64,000 nucleotides of DNA, from the NCBI RefSeq assembly GCF_024868665.1, contig NC_079907.1:18223935-18287934 (forward strand). The letters are read 5' to 3'. The notes beneath the pieces were generated by a model. It was not told where the DNA came from. It made no database searches and saw nothing but the letters and a program-made list of their open reading frames with translations. The translations under genes were made by a program, and so were the position numbers. Source of the DNA: Triplophysa rosa (Eukaryota > Chordata > Actinopteri > Cypriniformes > Nemacheilidae). Shown here one piece after another: positions 33,680-44,538 of the stretch; the stretch's first letter is position 1, and the number at the start of each line of letters is the position of its first letter.

Positions 33680-35505
33680 AAATTGCAACTTAAAAAAAAA
33701 ACTGTTATTTACCTTTATTTACGAAATTATGGCAACAGTGTTGAAATTTTAAGACTGTGTTCTATTGACAAAAGTTACATAACAAATCATGAAGAGATTA
33801 AAGCACTTTATAAGGAATGGTGATTTTTTATGGAACCATTTATGCATCAAGAGGTTAGTAACAGAGTTGATGTACAACCTGTCCTGGACTCGCAAAGTAT
33901 TTGTTAAGCATTAAACTGTTTTTATCTAACAACAACCATAACTGTACTAAACACTGCATGATCTGCAATATTCTCACTCTGCATTGTGCAGTATAGACGG
34001 TTTTAAAGCAACAACATAAACAAACGTTATGCACGCTTTTTATGGCCCAAACGTAACTTTCGGTACACATTCACAAAGAATAGTCCCTGTAGATTATTTC
34101 TGATAACAAGCAAAAGAAATAAGTATATTATCTAGCTAGCAAGATAAAAGTATGTGTTTGGGTTACCAGTAGAAGAACCATTATTAGGCTAATCTTAAAT
34201 GCGACAAAGTAAAACGACCCATTCAACAACTTGTTTATTTAATATAATTAATATACAATAAAGTTCAACAAATTGTTTATTTAATACAATTATTTTTCAA
34301 TAAAATATGAATATAAATTAAAGTTATAATGTTAGCCACTAGCCAGACCGATCAACAAACACAGACTGGAAGTTTACTTGGGGCCAGGTGCGTGTGTTCC
34401 TATGAAACAGTCTATATATTGATGTGTAGTATGTTGTCTCGTTGTGCTTTTCATTATAGTATCAAATTTTGTTCTAAATTGTTAACTTCTTGTCCTGCTT
34501 CATTCAAATCTTCATGTTTTTTAATAAGCAGTGAGATTAAACACATGGAAGATGACAAGCCCTGATGAAAGAGAAAAATGACAAAAAGAAAAAACAACAA
34601 AGTTTAAAGTAAAATATGTTGATATTCATAGAAAAAATAATTTAATAACACTTATTGAAATTTGGCACCAGATATTCATTATAGTAGCTGTTGCCAAATA
34701 ACCCTAACTTTACTAAATCTATTCAAAACCAGTATAGTCCGTGGTATGAAGTTCTACTGGTCCTGCACATGTGCCTGACCCATGTTACTGCAGGGAGTGG
34801 GTGTTGCAAAGACTTGGCAAGACAGTCGGCATGTCTGGTGAGCAATGCAAAAGCAGACGGTGAGTTAGCAGAGAGCCCAGTGTCCACAGAGGAAGTGCAG
34901 GTGACGCCCCGTGATGCCAAGCTGCTCTGAGCGGGTGGCTTGCATTTCCTCCGCCATTACGGTCATCTGGGCCTGGGGAGAACAGGGATTAGCCCTGGAT
35001 CATCACCAGCATTGCACAAGAGATGAGAAATAGCCACACTGCATCCTGTAATATTGCTGTCAATGAAGACCAAAATGAACCTCTGCTCACATTTTAAAAA
35101 CATAATGACAACAGCAGACAGCAACGTAGTTGCCAACATTGGATATACCTATCATAGGAGTACAGCCATAGCCAGATTGCAAATAGCATCTCATTTAGAT
35201 GAACATGATGAGATATTATGGGTTTTGTAAACAGAGGCATAAACTGTTCAGCACACATAATGTTTCGAAACAAGCAGACGTGACGCTGAATGTTCTTACA
35301 GTCCAATATGGTCCTTCAGATGGGGTAAGAAAGAAGCAGATTTTAAAAGCAGTATTGTTCAAGAGTGTGTTGGGACTACAACAAGGGTAAAACTTCTTCC
35401 AACGCTGGCTCTCAATAATGCATGATTAATTAGTGGACTCTAGAATAGGCCGAAACCAAAAGAGAGGGTGGAAACAGGAGAAGCAAGTCCTCTCAAAGGA
35501 GAAAA
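33680..35505. other. Intergenic DNA, no supported gene
   Basis: A 79-codon frame at 34691-34930 has a relatively non-repetitive composition (KADGELAESPVSTEEVQVTP) but no recognised domain or clear splice sites. Nothing else stands out. Confidence 0.3.
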
Positions 35506-35517
35506 TATGCACATGCA

Positions 35518-35624
35518 CACACTTACACACACGCACACACACACGCACGCACGCACGCGCGCGCACGCACACGCACGCACACACACACACACACGCACAG
35601 CACACGCACGCGCACGCGCACACA

Positions 35625-35688
<64 letters not shown>
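35518..35688. repeat. Long (CA)/(ACGC) alternating purine-pyrimidine tract
   Basis: About 170 bp of CACACA, ACGCACGC and GCGCGC units with almost no break in alternation. It produces long histidine/threonine or valine/cysteine ORFs in five frames, none real. Confidence 0.95.
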
Positions 35689-36156
35689 GCAAACCCTGCA
35701 ACAATCGGCTCTTTCTCTATTGTTGGTTTGTTAAAGGGATAGTCAAACAAAAAATTATACACTGTAAAAATTCTTTTTCAATATTTAAGCATCGGCTTTC
35801 ATCTAAAATTTGGTCAGTGGTGAGTTGAAATAATGTAACTTTAAAAAAAAAGTACTTAAAGGTCCAGCGTGTGATTTTTTTGAGGATCTGTTGATCGAAA
35901 TGCAATATAATATACATAACTATGTTGTTTCTACAGTTGTTGTTTCGGCATGTTGTTTCTACAGTAGCCTTAAACTGACAAACTACTGTACAGAGCGCGT
36001 TCTTCCGCTAATAGTGACCGATTGCAGAATAGCAGAACCATACGTCACAGCAGTCAGAAGGCAGCAGCGTCATGGCAGCAGTCTCATGCCGGAAGTGGGC
36101 AGAGTCACAGTCTCAGATCAGAAGTGGGCCAAATTAATGAGAAGTAAACGAACATC

Positions 36157-36420
36157 ATGGAAACGTCACAGAAAGAGCACACGGTAAAAAGTTGTTTTCG
36201 CATAGTTAATCGATTGTTGTTGGATTATCTGATGCTGAATGAGCAAGATCAGAAAAAAGCCCTTCTGCAGCTTTCCCAGGCAGAAACAAATGACGAGACT
36301 CTGCTGGCCAAAGAGCCTTTCGTGTTTCGCTTTGAATTTAAGGGTGAAAAGGACATTTTCCTTAATGAGTGTCTGGGCAAAACATGCCTCAGGATTAATT
36401 GCATGTTTAAAGAATTTTGA
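36157..36420 (+). CDS. Unrecognised 87-codon ORF inside the nested element
   Basis: The frame starts METSQKEH and has mixed, protein-like composition (NRLLLDYLMLNEQDQKKAL, FVFRFEFKGEKDIFLNECLG) with no low-complexity bias. It ends at a TGA followed by an AT-rich segment. No family is recognised. It could be a surviving transposase exon, a captured host exon or chance. An ACACG/GTAAAAAG possible donor site sits at about 36180. There is no promoter or polyadenylation evidence and no signs of selection can be judged from one copy. Confidence 0.25.
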   Translation: METSQKEHTVKSCFRIVNRLLLDYLMLNEQDQKKALLQLSQAETNDETLLAKEPFVFRFEFKGEKDIFLNECLGKTCLRINCMFKEF

Positions 36421-36639
36421 TTTATTTTAGGTTACTGTTTAGTCTAATTTAGTTAGATTTAATTTTTGATTATTATTGTTAATTGTGTGCCTTCTGTGCT
36501 ATAACTGTTGTTTGATTTACACATACGCATACGCATACACATACGCAAACACACACACACACAAATATTTATAAATACGTATATGTACATAAGTATACAT
36601 CTTTTCAATTAAAACCTTTTAATTAAATAGTAGGGCATT

Positions 36640-37824
36640 TAGAGTATCCTGGAGAGGTGAGGTCTCTGCGTCCCAATATCTCGATACAGGGGTGCCTCAG
36701 GGCTCATTGCTTGGGCCGTTGCTCTTTTCTGTATACATGACATCCCTTGGCTCTGTCATTCGGAAACATGGCTTTTCCTAGCACTGCTATGCGGATGATA
36801 CACAAATCCACCTATCATTTCAGCCTGACGATCTGACTGTTTCTGCACGCATTTCAGCATGCCTGAGCGACATTTTGCTCTGGATGAAGGACCATCACTT
36901 GCAGCTGAACCTTACTAAAACAGAACTGCTTGTAATCCCGTCCCACCCTAGGATCCATCACAACTTCTCCATTCAACTGGGCTCATCAACCATCACATCT
37001 TCCAGAACGGCCAGAAACCTGGGAGTGGTGATCGACGATTAGCTAAACTTCACAGATTAGGTTGCCAGCCCACTCGGTCCTGTAGATTCATCCTCTAAAA
37101 CATCAGGAAAATTAGACCTTTCCTATCCAAGCATGCTAAGCAGGTCCTAGTCCAGGCTCTTGTTCTGTCCAGACTGGACTATTGCAATGCGCTACTAGCT
37201 GTACTTCCTGCTTGCTCAACAAAACCTCTGCAGAGGATCCAGAATGCAGCAGCAAGTGTGGTCTTCAATGAACCGAAGAGAGCACACGTCACCCCTCTCT
37301 TCATTAAGTTACATTGGCTCCCTATAGTCGCTCGCATCAAATTCAAGACTCTGTTCCTGGTTTGGCACCCCCCTGTCTTCATTCACTAATGCAGAATTAT
37401 GTACCCGCCAGATCCTTACGCTCTGCAAACGAACAACGTCTTGTGGTGCCATCCCAAAAAGGTAAAAAATCGCTCTCACGAACCTTCTCTGGATCGGTTC
37501 CACATTTGTGGAATGATCTGCCTGCTGCCACAAGATCAGCAGATTCTGTGGCCATCTTTAAGAATCGGCTGAAAACACATCTGTTCCGTCAGCACCTGAC
37601 CGATCATTTCTGACTTCTATATCTTTTCCTACCTACCTATATATATATATATATATATATATAAAACTTAGCTCTGTACACTGTAGTAGGCTTTGTGAGA
37701 AATGTTTTATTGCACTTATGCTTTTTGTTGTCCTAATGTTGACCCAATTGCTTCCATTGTTTACCCAACTTGTAAGTCGCTTTGGATAAAAGCGTCTGCT
37801 AAATGAATATATGTATATGTAAAT
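36640..37824 (+). mobile_element. 5'-truncated L2-clade LINE, degraded
   Basis: In intact L2 elements this ORF2 region encodes reverse transcriptase. Here an early frame has [16 protein letters not shown] and the catalytic block CYADDTQIHLSFQ (about 36785-36825), then LNLTKTELLVI and NLGVVIDD, where a stop (37040-37042) interrupts. Further on, LSRLDYCNALLA and the tail TRSADSVAIFKNRLKTHLF (about 37530-37590) follow in shifted frames before a stop near 37611. A (TA)n tract (37641-37666) precedes the 3' tail TAAGTCGCTTTGGATAAAAG/CGTCTGCTAAATG (about 37771-37806), the L2 stem-loop. The 5' end is truncated, as is usual for LINEs. Confidence 0.85.
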
Positions 37825-38408
37825 ACTGACTTAAATTAATAGCTTGCATTGAAACGCTTCACAAAGCTAAGTACTTTGATAAAGTTTGATCCGCCCACTT
37901 CTGGCATGAGACGGCTGCCCTGGCGCTACTGCCTTGTGACGTATGGTTCTGCTGTTCTGCAATCAGCCATATCTCTCTTCCGCAAAGAAGTGAAACAAGA
38001 TGACAGTCCTGTGCAAGCCAATGTTGTGCTGTGAAAGGGAGGGGTGGAGTGAGCCGTTGGTTGTCGTACACTGGACCATTACGTTAATGTACTTATTGAA
38101 CTTATTCTGATGAGTTAGTAACGTAAAAAGTTGAAATAACTAAAGCCCCCCCAAAAAAGACTAAATATATTTTTACATTGTCCTCTTTTACCCACTGTAA
38201 AAAATATTCCGTAAATTTTACGGTAAAAAAACCGGCAGCTGTGGTTGCCAGAACTTTACCGTCAAAAGTACGGTTGCAACGTTATTGGTTTTACGGGATT
38301 GCACCCACTGTACCGTATATTTTACAGTTGATAATTTTCTTTTTTACGGTTCATAACTGTCTAATTTACTTGTTTATGCTGTTATAAAAACAGTTTATAC
38401 TTGTCAAA

Positions 38409-38902
38409 TTCCAGGGTTTACATTGTATTAATTACGGTTCATAACCATCTTTTTTACAGTTCAGCACTTTCTAATTTAAAGGTTTACATTGTATTAATTA
38501 CGGTTCATAACCATCTTTTTTACAGTTCAGCACTTTCTAATTTAAAGGTTTACATTGTATTAATTACGGTTCATAACCATCTTTTTTACAGTTCAGCACT
38601 GTCTAATTTAAAGGTTTACATTGTATTAATTACGGTTCATAACCATCTTTTTTACAGTTCAGCACTTTCTAATTTAAAGGTTTACATTGTATTAATTACG
38701 GTTCATAACCATCTTTTTTACAGTTCAGCACTTTCTAATTTAAAGGTTTACATTGTATTAATTACGGTTCATAACCATCTTTTTTACAGTTCAGCACTGT
38801 CTAATTTAAAGGTTTACATTGTATTAATTACGGTTCATAACCATCTTTTTTACAGTTCAGCACTGTCTAATTTAAAGGTTTATGTTGTAATAATTACAGT
38901 TA
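38409..38902 (+). repeat. 66-bp minisatellite, ~7.5 copies
   Basis: The unit runs TTCAGCACTTTCTAATTTAA ... ACCATCTTTTTTACAG. One position reads T,T,G,T,T,G,G over seven copies (CACTTTCTAA or CACTGTCTAA), suggesting a three-unit higher-order repeat. Each unit is 22 codons with no stop in one frame, giving an artificial 178-codon ORF. Confidence 0.95.
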
Positions 38903-39176
38903 AACTCTATAATTATTTGCTAAACATTCAGATTTAACCTTTAAGAAACTATTAAAATTACTGTTAAACTAATTGATAAATATCTTACATTTGCAAACCT
39001 AAATCAAATCATCAAAACCCATCAAAATCTATAAAAGACAAAGACATCAGTGAGGTCCCAAGTATCTTTAATAAAGACTGGCAGGCATTTAAGACAAAAT
39101 ATTAGTGCATTTTTCTGTTCTCGTGTTTCAACTGGTATACAGTGGTTTAATTAAAATCGTTCAGTCCAGTCTACAT

Positions 39177-39516
39177 TTAAAGTGATGCTTCACCCAAAAA
39201 TGAAAATTCTGTCATCATTTACTCACTCTCTTGTCATGTCAAACCTGTACTGTATATATTTCTTTGTTCTGCTAAACACCAAGGAATTTATTTGTAAGAA
39301 TGTCATTTACCAAACAGATCTCATCCCCCATTGACTCCCATAGTATTTTTTTTCCCTACTATGGCAGTAAATGAGGGATAAGATCTGTTTGGTTACTGAC
39401 ATTCTTATAAATAGCTTCCTTTTTGTTTAACCGAACAAAAAATGTATACAGGTTTGGAAGAACCTGAGAGTGAGGAAATGACAGAATTTTCACTTTGGGG
39501 AGAACTATCCCTTTAA
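39177..39516. mobile_element. TTAA-ended short element (family B)
   Basis: TTAAAGTGATGCTTCACCCA at the left; GGGGAGAACTATCCCTTTAA at the right. It abuts the foldback element and shares its final TTAA with it. Confidence 0.8.
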
Positions 39517-40328
39517 AGTGATACTTCATGCTTAAAATCAAAATTTCCCCATGTTTTACTTACCCTCACGGCATCCTAAGTGAATGTGACTTTCTTCTTG
39601 AAGAATAATGCAATCAAAGTAATAATACCACGTATTCTTTGACTTCCAAGCGGCAGAATGTGAGTGAATGGGGGGGATTTTTTGAAGCTCCAAAAAGTGC
39701 ATCCATCGATGAAAGAAGAACGGCTCGACACGGCTCCGTGGTCTTAACAAAGGTCTTCTGAAGCGAATCAATGCGTTTGTTTAAGAGAAATATGCATATT
39801 GACAACGCTATTAAGGATAATGTCTAACAGCCGCTGCAGGCGAAAGAGAGGCTTGTTTTTCCGTTAAATGATGGCGACGAAAGCTCCCGCCCAGAAGAGG
39901 CGGTGTTTATATTGGCGAAAACGAAAAATGCTGTGTTCGTCACAGGAACTTACTTAGGGTGAAGACTCTGCGTCATTTGCCGGAGAAACAAGCCTCTCGC
40001 TCGCCTGCAGCGGATGTTGGACATTATCCTTTATAGCGTTGTCAATATGTATATTTCTCTTAAACAAACGCATGGATTCGCTTCAGAAGACCTTTGTTAA
40101 GACCACGGAGCCGTGTCGAGCCGCTCTTTGATCAATGGATGCACTTTTTGGAGATTTAAAAAATTGCCCCCCATTCACTCCCATTCTACTGCTTGGAAGT
40201 AAAAGGATACGTGGTATTATTACTCTGACTCCATTATTCCTCAAGAAAAAAGTTACATTCACTTAGGATGCCTTGAGGGTAAGTAAAACATGGGGAAAAT
40301 TTGATTCAAGCCTGAAATAACCCTTTAA
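39513..40328. mobile_element. Foldback element with ~350-bp inverted arms
   Basis: Left arm 39513-39863 and right arm 39981-40328 are about 90% identical as inverted repeats by eye (for example GGCTCGACACGGCTCCGTGG in both). The ends are TTAAAGTGATAC... and ...ATAACCCTTTAA. The loop is about 117 bp. It has no coding capacity. Confidence 0.85.
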
Positions 40329-40335
40329 GAGATTA

Positions 40336-40430
40336 AAACTTGGAAACAGTCTGTAGGCCACCTTTACAAAGTCTCTCACCCCGAGTATAAACTTGGAAAC
40401 AGTCTGCAGACCACCTTTACAAAGTCTCTC
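40336..40430. repeat. Tandem duplication of ~53 bp
   Basis: AACTTGGAAACAGTCTGTAG followed by GCCACCTTTACAAAGTCTCTC occurs at 40336-40378 and again at 40389-40430 with two changes. The second copy includes the stop codon region of the gene remnant. Confidence 0.8.
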
Positions 40431-41645
40431 GCCATTCATGATCAGAAAGGTCAGCGATTAGGGTGAAGACTGGGAGTAGCTTTTTGTTTTTCTTTTCCAC
40501 CTCCTTTATTCCCTTTCTCCGGATTGATGATGAAAAAAACACCTTGAAAAGAAAAAAAAAACATTTATAAGTCTGTAAATTAAGCTACACCGTAATGAAT
40601 CTCCCCTCCTAAGTCTCTTTACATACCTTTGCAGGAATTCAAGCACTGACGCCAGTTCAGTAGGGTAGTTAATTTTGGAGCAGTAATAACTGCAGAACAT
40701 TAGGCAAACAGCAGAGATGAAAGAAGTGATGTCATCATTCACAATCTTGCGGTCCACAGCTAGCATGAATCGGACAGCAGCATAGCAGGAGGGTCCTGTA
40801 GATACATTTCAATGCAATATACATAAATTTATGAACGTAAGATTATTGTGTATTTACATATACAGTATGGCAAGAATATTATACAAATTGCAGTTTATTT
40901 AGTACTGCCCTGAAATAACCATTTCACAAAATAGATTTTAGAAATAATAGAAATAAACCAGTTCTAAAGTTTAGATTTGTGTAAACCGAGTTATTAATCT
41001 GTGTTGTGGAATATATGTAAAAACATATATTATGTGGAACAGTTTGTTCTGTGCAGAACTAATTAAAAATTGCAATTTGTATGATTTGTATCTTATTTCT
41101 TAAATTGATAGTTCACCAAAAATTAAAATTGTCTCAGCATTTACCCTGTATGACTTTCTTCTGCAGAACACAATTTTGAAGAATGTTGTTAACTGGCCCC
41201 CATTGACTTGTGTTGGTTTTGTGTCCATACAATAGAAATGAATGGGTGCCACTGCTGTTCGGTTACCAGCATTTTTTTAAATATCTTCTTTTGTGTTCTA
41301 GTTTAAAATGATAAGAGGGTGAGTAAATGATGACAGAATTTTCATTTGTGGGTGAACTATCACTTTAATCCCTATCATTTTGCATACTCTGCAAGGGGCA
41401 TGTAAACTTATAAACTCAACTTTATAGTTAAACATTTAATCATTAAAGCTTTAGGGTTCTACTGTATATTAACAAAACGTTCACTTACCACACACACAAT
41501 AATGCAAGGCGTCACAGGCAGGTTTTCTAACTCCACATCCTTTGCCAGGCTTGTCTCTTCTACATAATGGAGGAGCTCCTCTTTCTCATCAAAACAGGAG
41601 AGAGGTAGAAGAATCATGCCTTTCACATCCTCTGAGCAACCATTT
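40417..41645 (-). pseudogene. Three-exon gene remnant of a fish repeat-associated protein family
   Basis: On the minus strand, exon 41645-41489 (after a TACAG acceptor, ending TGTG/GTAAGT) reads MILLPLSCFDEKEELLHYVE ... TPCIIVCG. It joins in phase to exon 40795-40627 (CTACAG acceptor, CAAAG/GTATGT donor) reading PSCYAAVRFMLAVDRKIVND ... YPTELASVLEFLQR. The last exon starts at 40542 and holds INPEKGNK, then LPVFTLIADLSDHEWRE before a stop at 40419-40417. From memory, proteins with YPTE/LEFLQR, NPEKG and LSDHEW blocks form a large uncharacterised family spread by repeats in fish; no function is known to me. The last exon has a frameshift in a seven-T run and a second in an A-rich run, so this copy is dead. 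A possible upstream exon lies near 42330-42240 (acidic HFNSDDSDEALSELNYK). Confidence 0.6.
41100..41368. mobile_element. TTAA-ended short element (family B), diverged
   Basis: TTAAATTGATAGTTCACCAA at the left; TGTGGGTGAACTATCACTTT then AA at the right. It lies within the intron of the gene remnant. Confidence 0.75.
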
Positions 41646-42994
41646 CTGTACTCTCAAAACTTCTAGTTTTGTGACAGCAAGGGCATGTGGAGTAGCAACA
41701 CGTGAATCTATTTTGTTTACGGTAAAAATGCACACTTGAACACGCACCGTGGTTTAAGGTGAAGTTTGTTATGTAAAACATGCTACCTAAGGATTTGCAC
41801 TGATATCACACAGAACTGACAGCTAAACATTTAAACTACGTGAATAAATACACACTCTACTACGGTTTCAAACACATAAATTATATTTCACAAACTGGGC
41901 AGGACATCTAGAGCTTGCGAGTTTTACTACATCCGCTGCCAGGCATGTTTAAACAGTGTAGCCTACATGCTAACTTACTCGTATTTAAAACGATGCACTG
42001 CTTGATTCTATTTAGCAAAAGTACTTAACAAACATATATTTTACAGAATATTTCCACGGATCAAGAGCTCTCACGCTTTAGGACTTGCAAGTCTGCCTAC
42101 ATGCGCTGGCTAGTTAAATATGTTTATGCACCATGAAAACAGTGTACATTCTACTCGTGTTTAAAATCACACACTGCTAAAACCGTTAAATCCAACTTAC
42201 CAATATGCCCAATGCCATACATATATATATATATACACACACACACAATGTTTCCATTGATTTGTAGTTCAGCTCCGACAGTGCTTCATCAGAATCGTCA
42301 CTGTTGAAATGCGGGAACGCAAACTTTACGTTACTGTGTACTCCGCGCCAATGAGTATTCAACCAATCACATCATTTGTTCACCAAGCCAAGGCGCAACG
42401 TATATCTTGATTGGATGATGCTTAACGGTAATGTTTTAAATGCTTGTTGAGTTGATTGCTTTACCATAAAATACATTCTTGAGTTCAGAGACAAAAAATT
42501 AGTTTCACACAATCTAAAAATGTAAAAGCACTGCTAATTACATAAAAACAATATTTAAATTATCAAAAGTGACAAATGTCAAGGTGAAATTTTTTGGGGG
42601 GTTTAGGCAGACAATATAAGCTAAACAATGTATAGAAGTCATTATATTACAACTTTACACAGAAAAATATGATTTTATAACACCTATGTTAAAACTGGTT
42701 TAAGTGCACACTGCACAGGGGAGTCAGATATGTTTATGTAGCCTATTTGTAATAAGAATATTTTTAAGACGTTCTTTTTTTACGGCAAATAATACAGTGT
42801 ACTGTAATGTTTTACTCCAATAAACCGTATTTTCATATGTTTTTACCTGTTAAATGTAGGGTCTTACTCCGTAAAACTAATTACAGCTTTCCACTGTAAA
42901 TTCTACGGGTTTCGCATGTTTTATGAAATACGGTTTTATACTGTAGCATTTATACGGTATTTTACTGTTAAATCTACTGACATTTTTTACAGTG

Positions 42995-44533
42995 CACCCT
43001 CATGTTGTCGTAAAACCCGTGAACCTTGAGATCTAGAGAACAAACATTGAAAAACTGGATTGATTCATTCATATACACACTTTGCAAGACTTATATAGGA
43101 ATAGACTGCTTGCTATGAACTAACATTGTATGAAAAACAAGTTTACAGTACATTAAGATTCCTAAAAATAACTTTTGCTCCACAAAAGAAGGAAAGATGT
43201 ACATGAGGTAAAAACATGAGGTGAATAAATGATGACAGAAAGTTCATTGTCGGGTAAACTATTGCTTAAAATGTGACTCTGTCTAAAGGTCCAAAGGCAC
43301 AAAAAAGAAAATGACAAATCGCATACGCATAAGAGTGGCAGTAAGATAATGACTTGCTGTTACTTGCATATTGTAGATGTTTCCTCACAAAACTTAATTT
43401 TATGTTTATTTACACACACAAAAGCTCACAAATGACCTGGAAACCAGATTATGTCAATGCCTGGCTCAAAGGAGACAAAAAAATCCAAGTAATATGAATA
43501 TTTGTTTAAAATGATGTTTGAGAAAAATATGTCGTTTATGACGTCGCACCTTTAATATAGAACAGTGCTGTATGTAAATGTCATGTTATGTTTGAAAACT
43601 GCGTTAAAAAACTGAACAAGAACAGAAAGATGATTTTGTTATGATGGCCAGAGACACTGGCCGACATCGTCCCTTTGAAGATCGTCTTTGTTTGTTTAGC
43701 TCTTCTTTTGGGAGAGATGAAATATTCATATGCTCTCCTACACTGCTCAGCGTAAGAGCTGTTTTCGAAACACATGGGCCTATATAGACAACTGACATGT
43801 GTTTCCCTGAAACACTGGCAATGCTTTCGCTCTATTCGCCTCTCAGTTTCGCACACACATATTCGCAAATTCTTACCGCTAATTACTTCTTTTTTAGGGC
43901 CAAAACAAAGTCTTTTTTGGACGCTGCAATTTAACTGCTTTGGATGCCTGAAAAATATTTACTGTAGTGATGCTTTATTTAGATGATGGTTGATGGGAAG
44001 AAGAAAAGTCAAGAGAGCTATATGTTTGCACAAGCCATATTTACTTTGGGTTAAACCTAAACACAGGCTCTCATGAAGTACGGCACTGAAGCAAAGGCTT
44101 AAAGTGCCTTGCTTCGTTCATGGGTTCAATCTGTGGATTCGGTGATGAATAGCTTTTCACACTGGCTCAGCAGCAGACAGCACAGCCCCGCGACATTCTT
44201 ACATTAGCTCATCTCTACACACAACTGCCAACTCCATGTCAGATCGAGATTTTATTGTGAGGTCCCTGCCATACGACACACTACTGGGGTGTTTAAAAAA
44301 CCCTCAGGAAACATGTGAGGAATTGTTTGGGGTATCATTAAAAGATCTTTAGGAAGTCATTAGAGATCTAAAGAGGACTGTCCTTCTGTAGGATAACTTC
44401 ATGATCCTGAAAGTTTAAAAAAGATCCCGTACTAATATCTATATGATATCATGCATTATTTTAAAGTTATTATACAATGTACAGTATACTGAGCTGCCAA
44501 CTTTTCAGCTTGGAGTGAGATTTTTTGGCCCTC
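42995..44533. other. Intergenic DNA, no gene seen
   Basis: A right-half family B fragment lies at about 43217-43265 (AATGATGACAGAAAGTTCAT then GGGTAAACTATT). The minus-strand ORFs at 43581-43868 lack a domain. Confidence 0.4.
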
Positions 44534-44538
44534 GGGTG

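Larger units (their letters stand above)
36015..37969. mobile_element. Inner inverted-repeat element nested in family A
   Basis: Left arm 36018-36106 and right arm 37888-37968 are inverted repeats of about 85 bp. The left has CGATTGCAGAATAGCAGAAC then CATACGTCACAG, and the reverse complement of the right has TGATTGCAGAACAGCAGAAC then CATACGTCACAA. Both close with GAAGTGGGC. The intact family A copy at 1974 lacks this segment, so it is an insertion. It holds an unrecognised ORF (36157-36420) and was later hit by an L2 LINE. Confidence 0.65.
35856..38080. mobile_element. Family A element expanded by nested insertions
   Basis: The left end TTAAAGGTCCAGCGTGTGA and the right end (reverse complement GGTCCAGTGTACGAC) match the family A element at 1974-2328 and the reverse copy at 46023. 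Its GAGGATCTGTTGATCGAAAT and TGTTGTTTCTACAG landmarks lie at the left, and CTTCCGCAAAGAAGTG plus GGTGGAGTGAGCCGTTGG at the right. Between them sits a second element with its own inverted repeats (36015-37969), which in turn contains a LINE. Confidence 0.7.
38193..42994 (-). mobile_element. CACTA/EnSpm-like transposon, ~4.8 kb, with nested insertions
   Basis: The left end CACTGTAAAAAATATTCCG and the right end, whose reverse complement is CACTGTAAAAAATGTC, are terminal inverted repeats. CACTG ends and subterminal ACCGTAAAATT/TTTACGG words at both sides fit CACTA/EnSpm elements of fish. The 3-bp target duplication is not clear (ACC at the left, CAC at the right). The interior holds a 66-bp minisatellite, two family B elements, a foldback element and a minus-strand gene remnant. 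No transposase was recognised, so it is probably non-autonomous. Confidence 0.7.

Noticed and set aside
34691..34930. 79-codon ORF with protein-like composition
   Set aside because: Not enough to call an exon: no recognised family and no clear flanking splice sites.
35426..35828. His/Thr-rich and Val/Cys-rich ORFs in several frames
   Set aside because: All are readings of the (CA)/(ACGC) tract.
38409..38902. CRISPR-like array
   Set aside because: Units are directly adjacent with no unique spacers, and the DNA is vertebrate.
38401..38937. 178-codon ORF
   Set aside because: It is the translation of a 66-bp minisatellite whose unit is a multiple of three.
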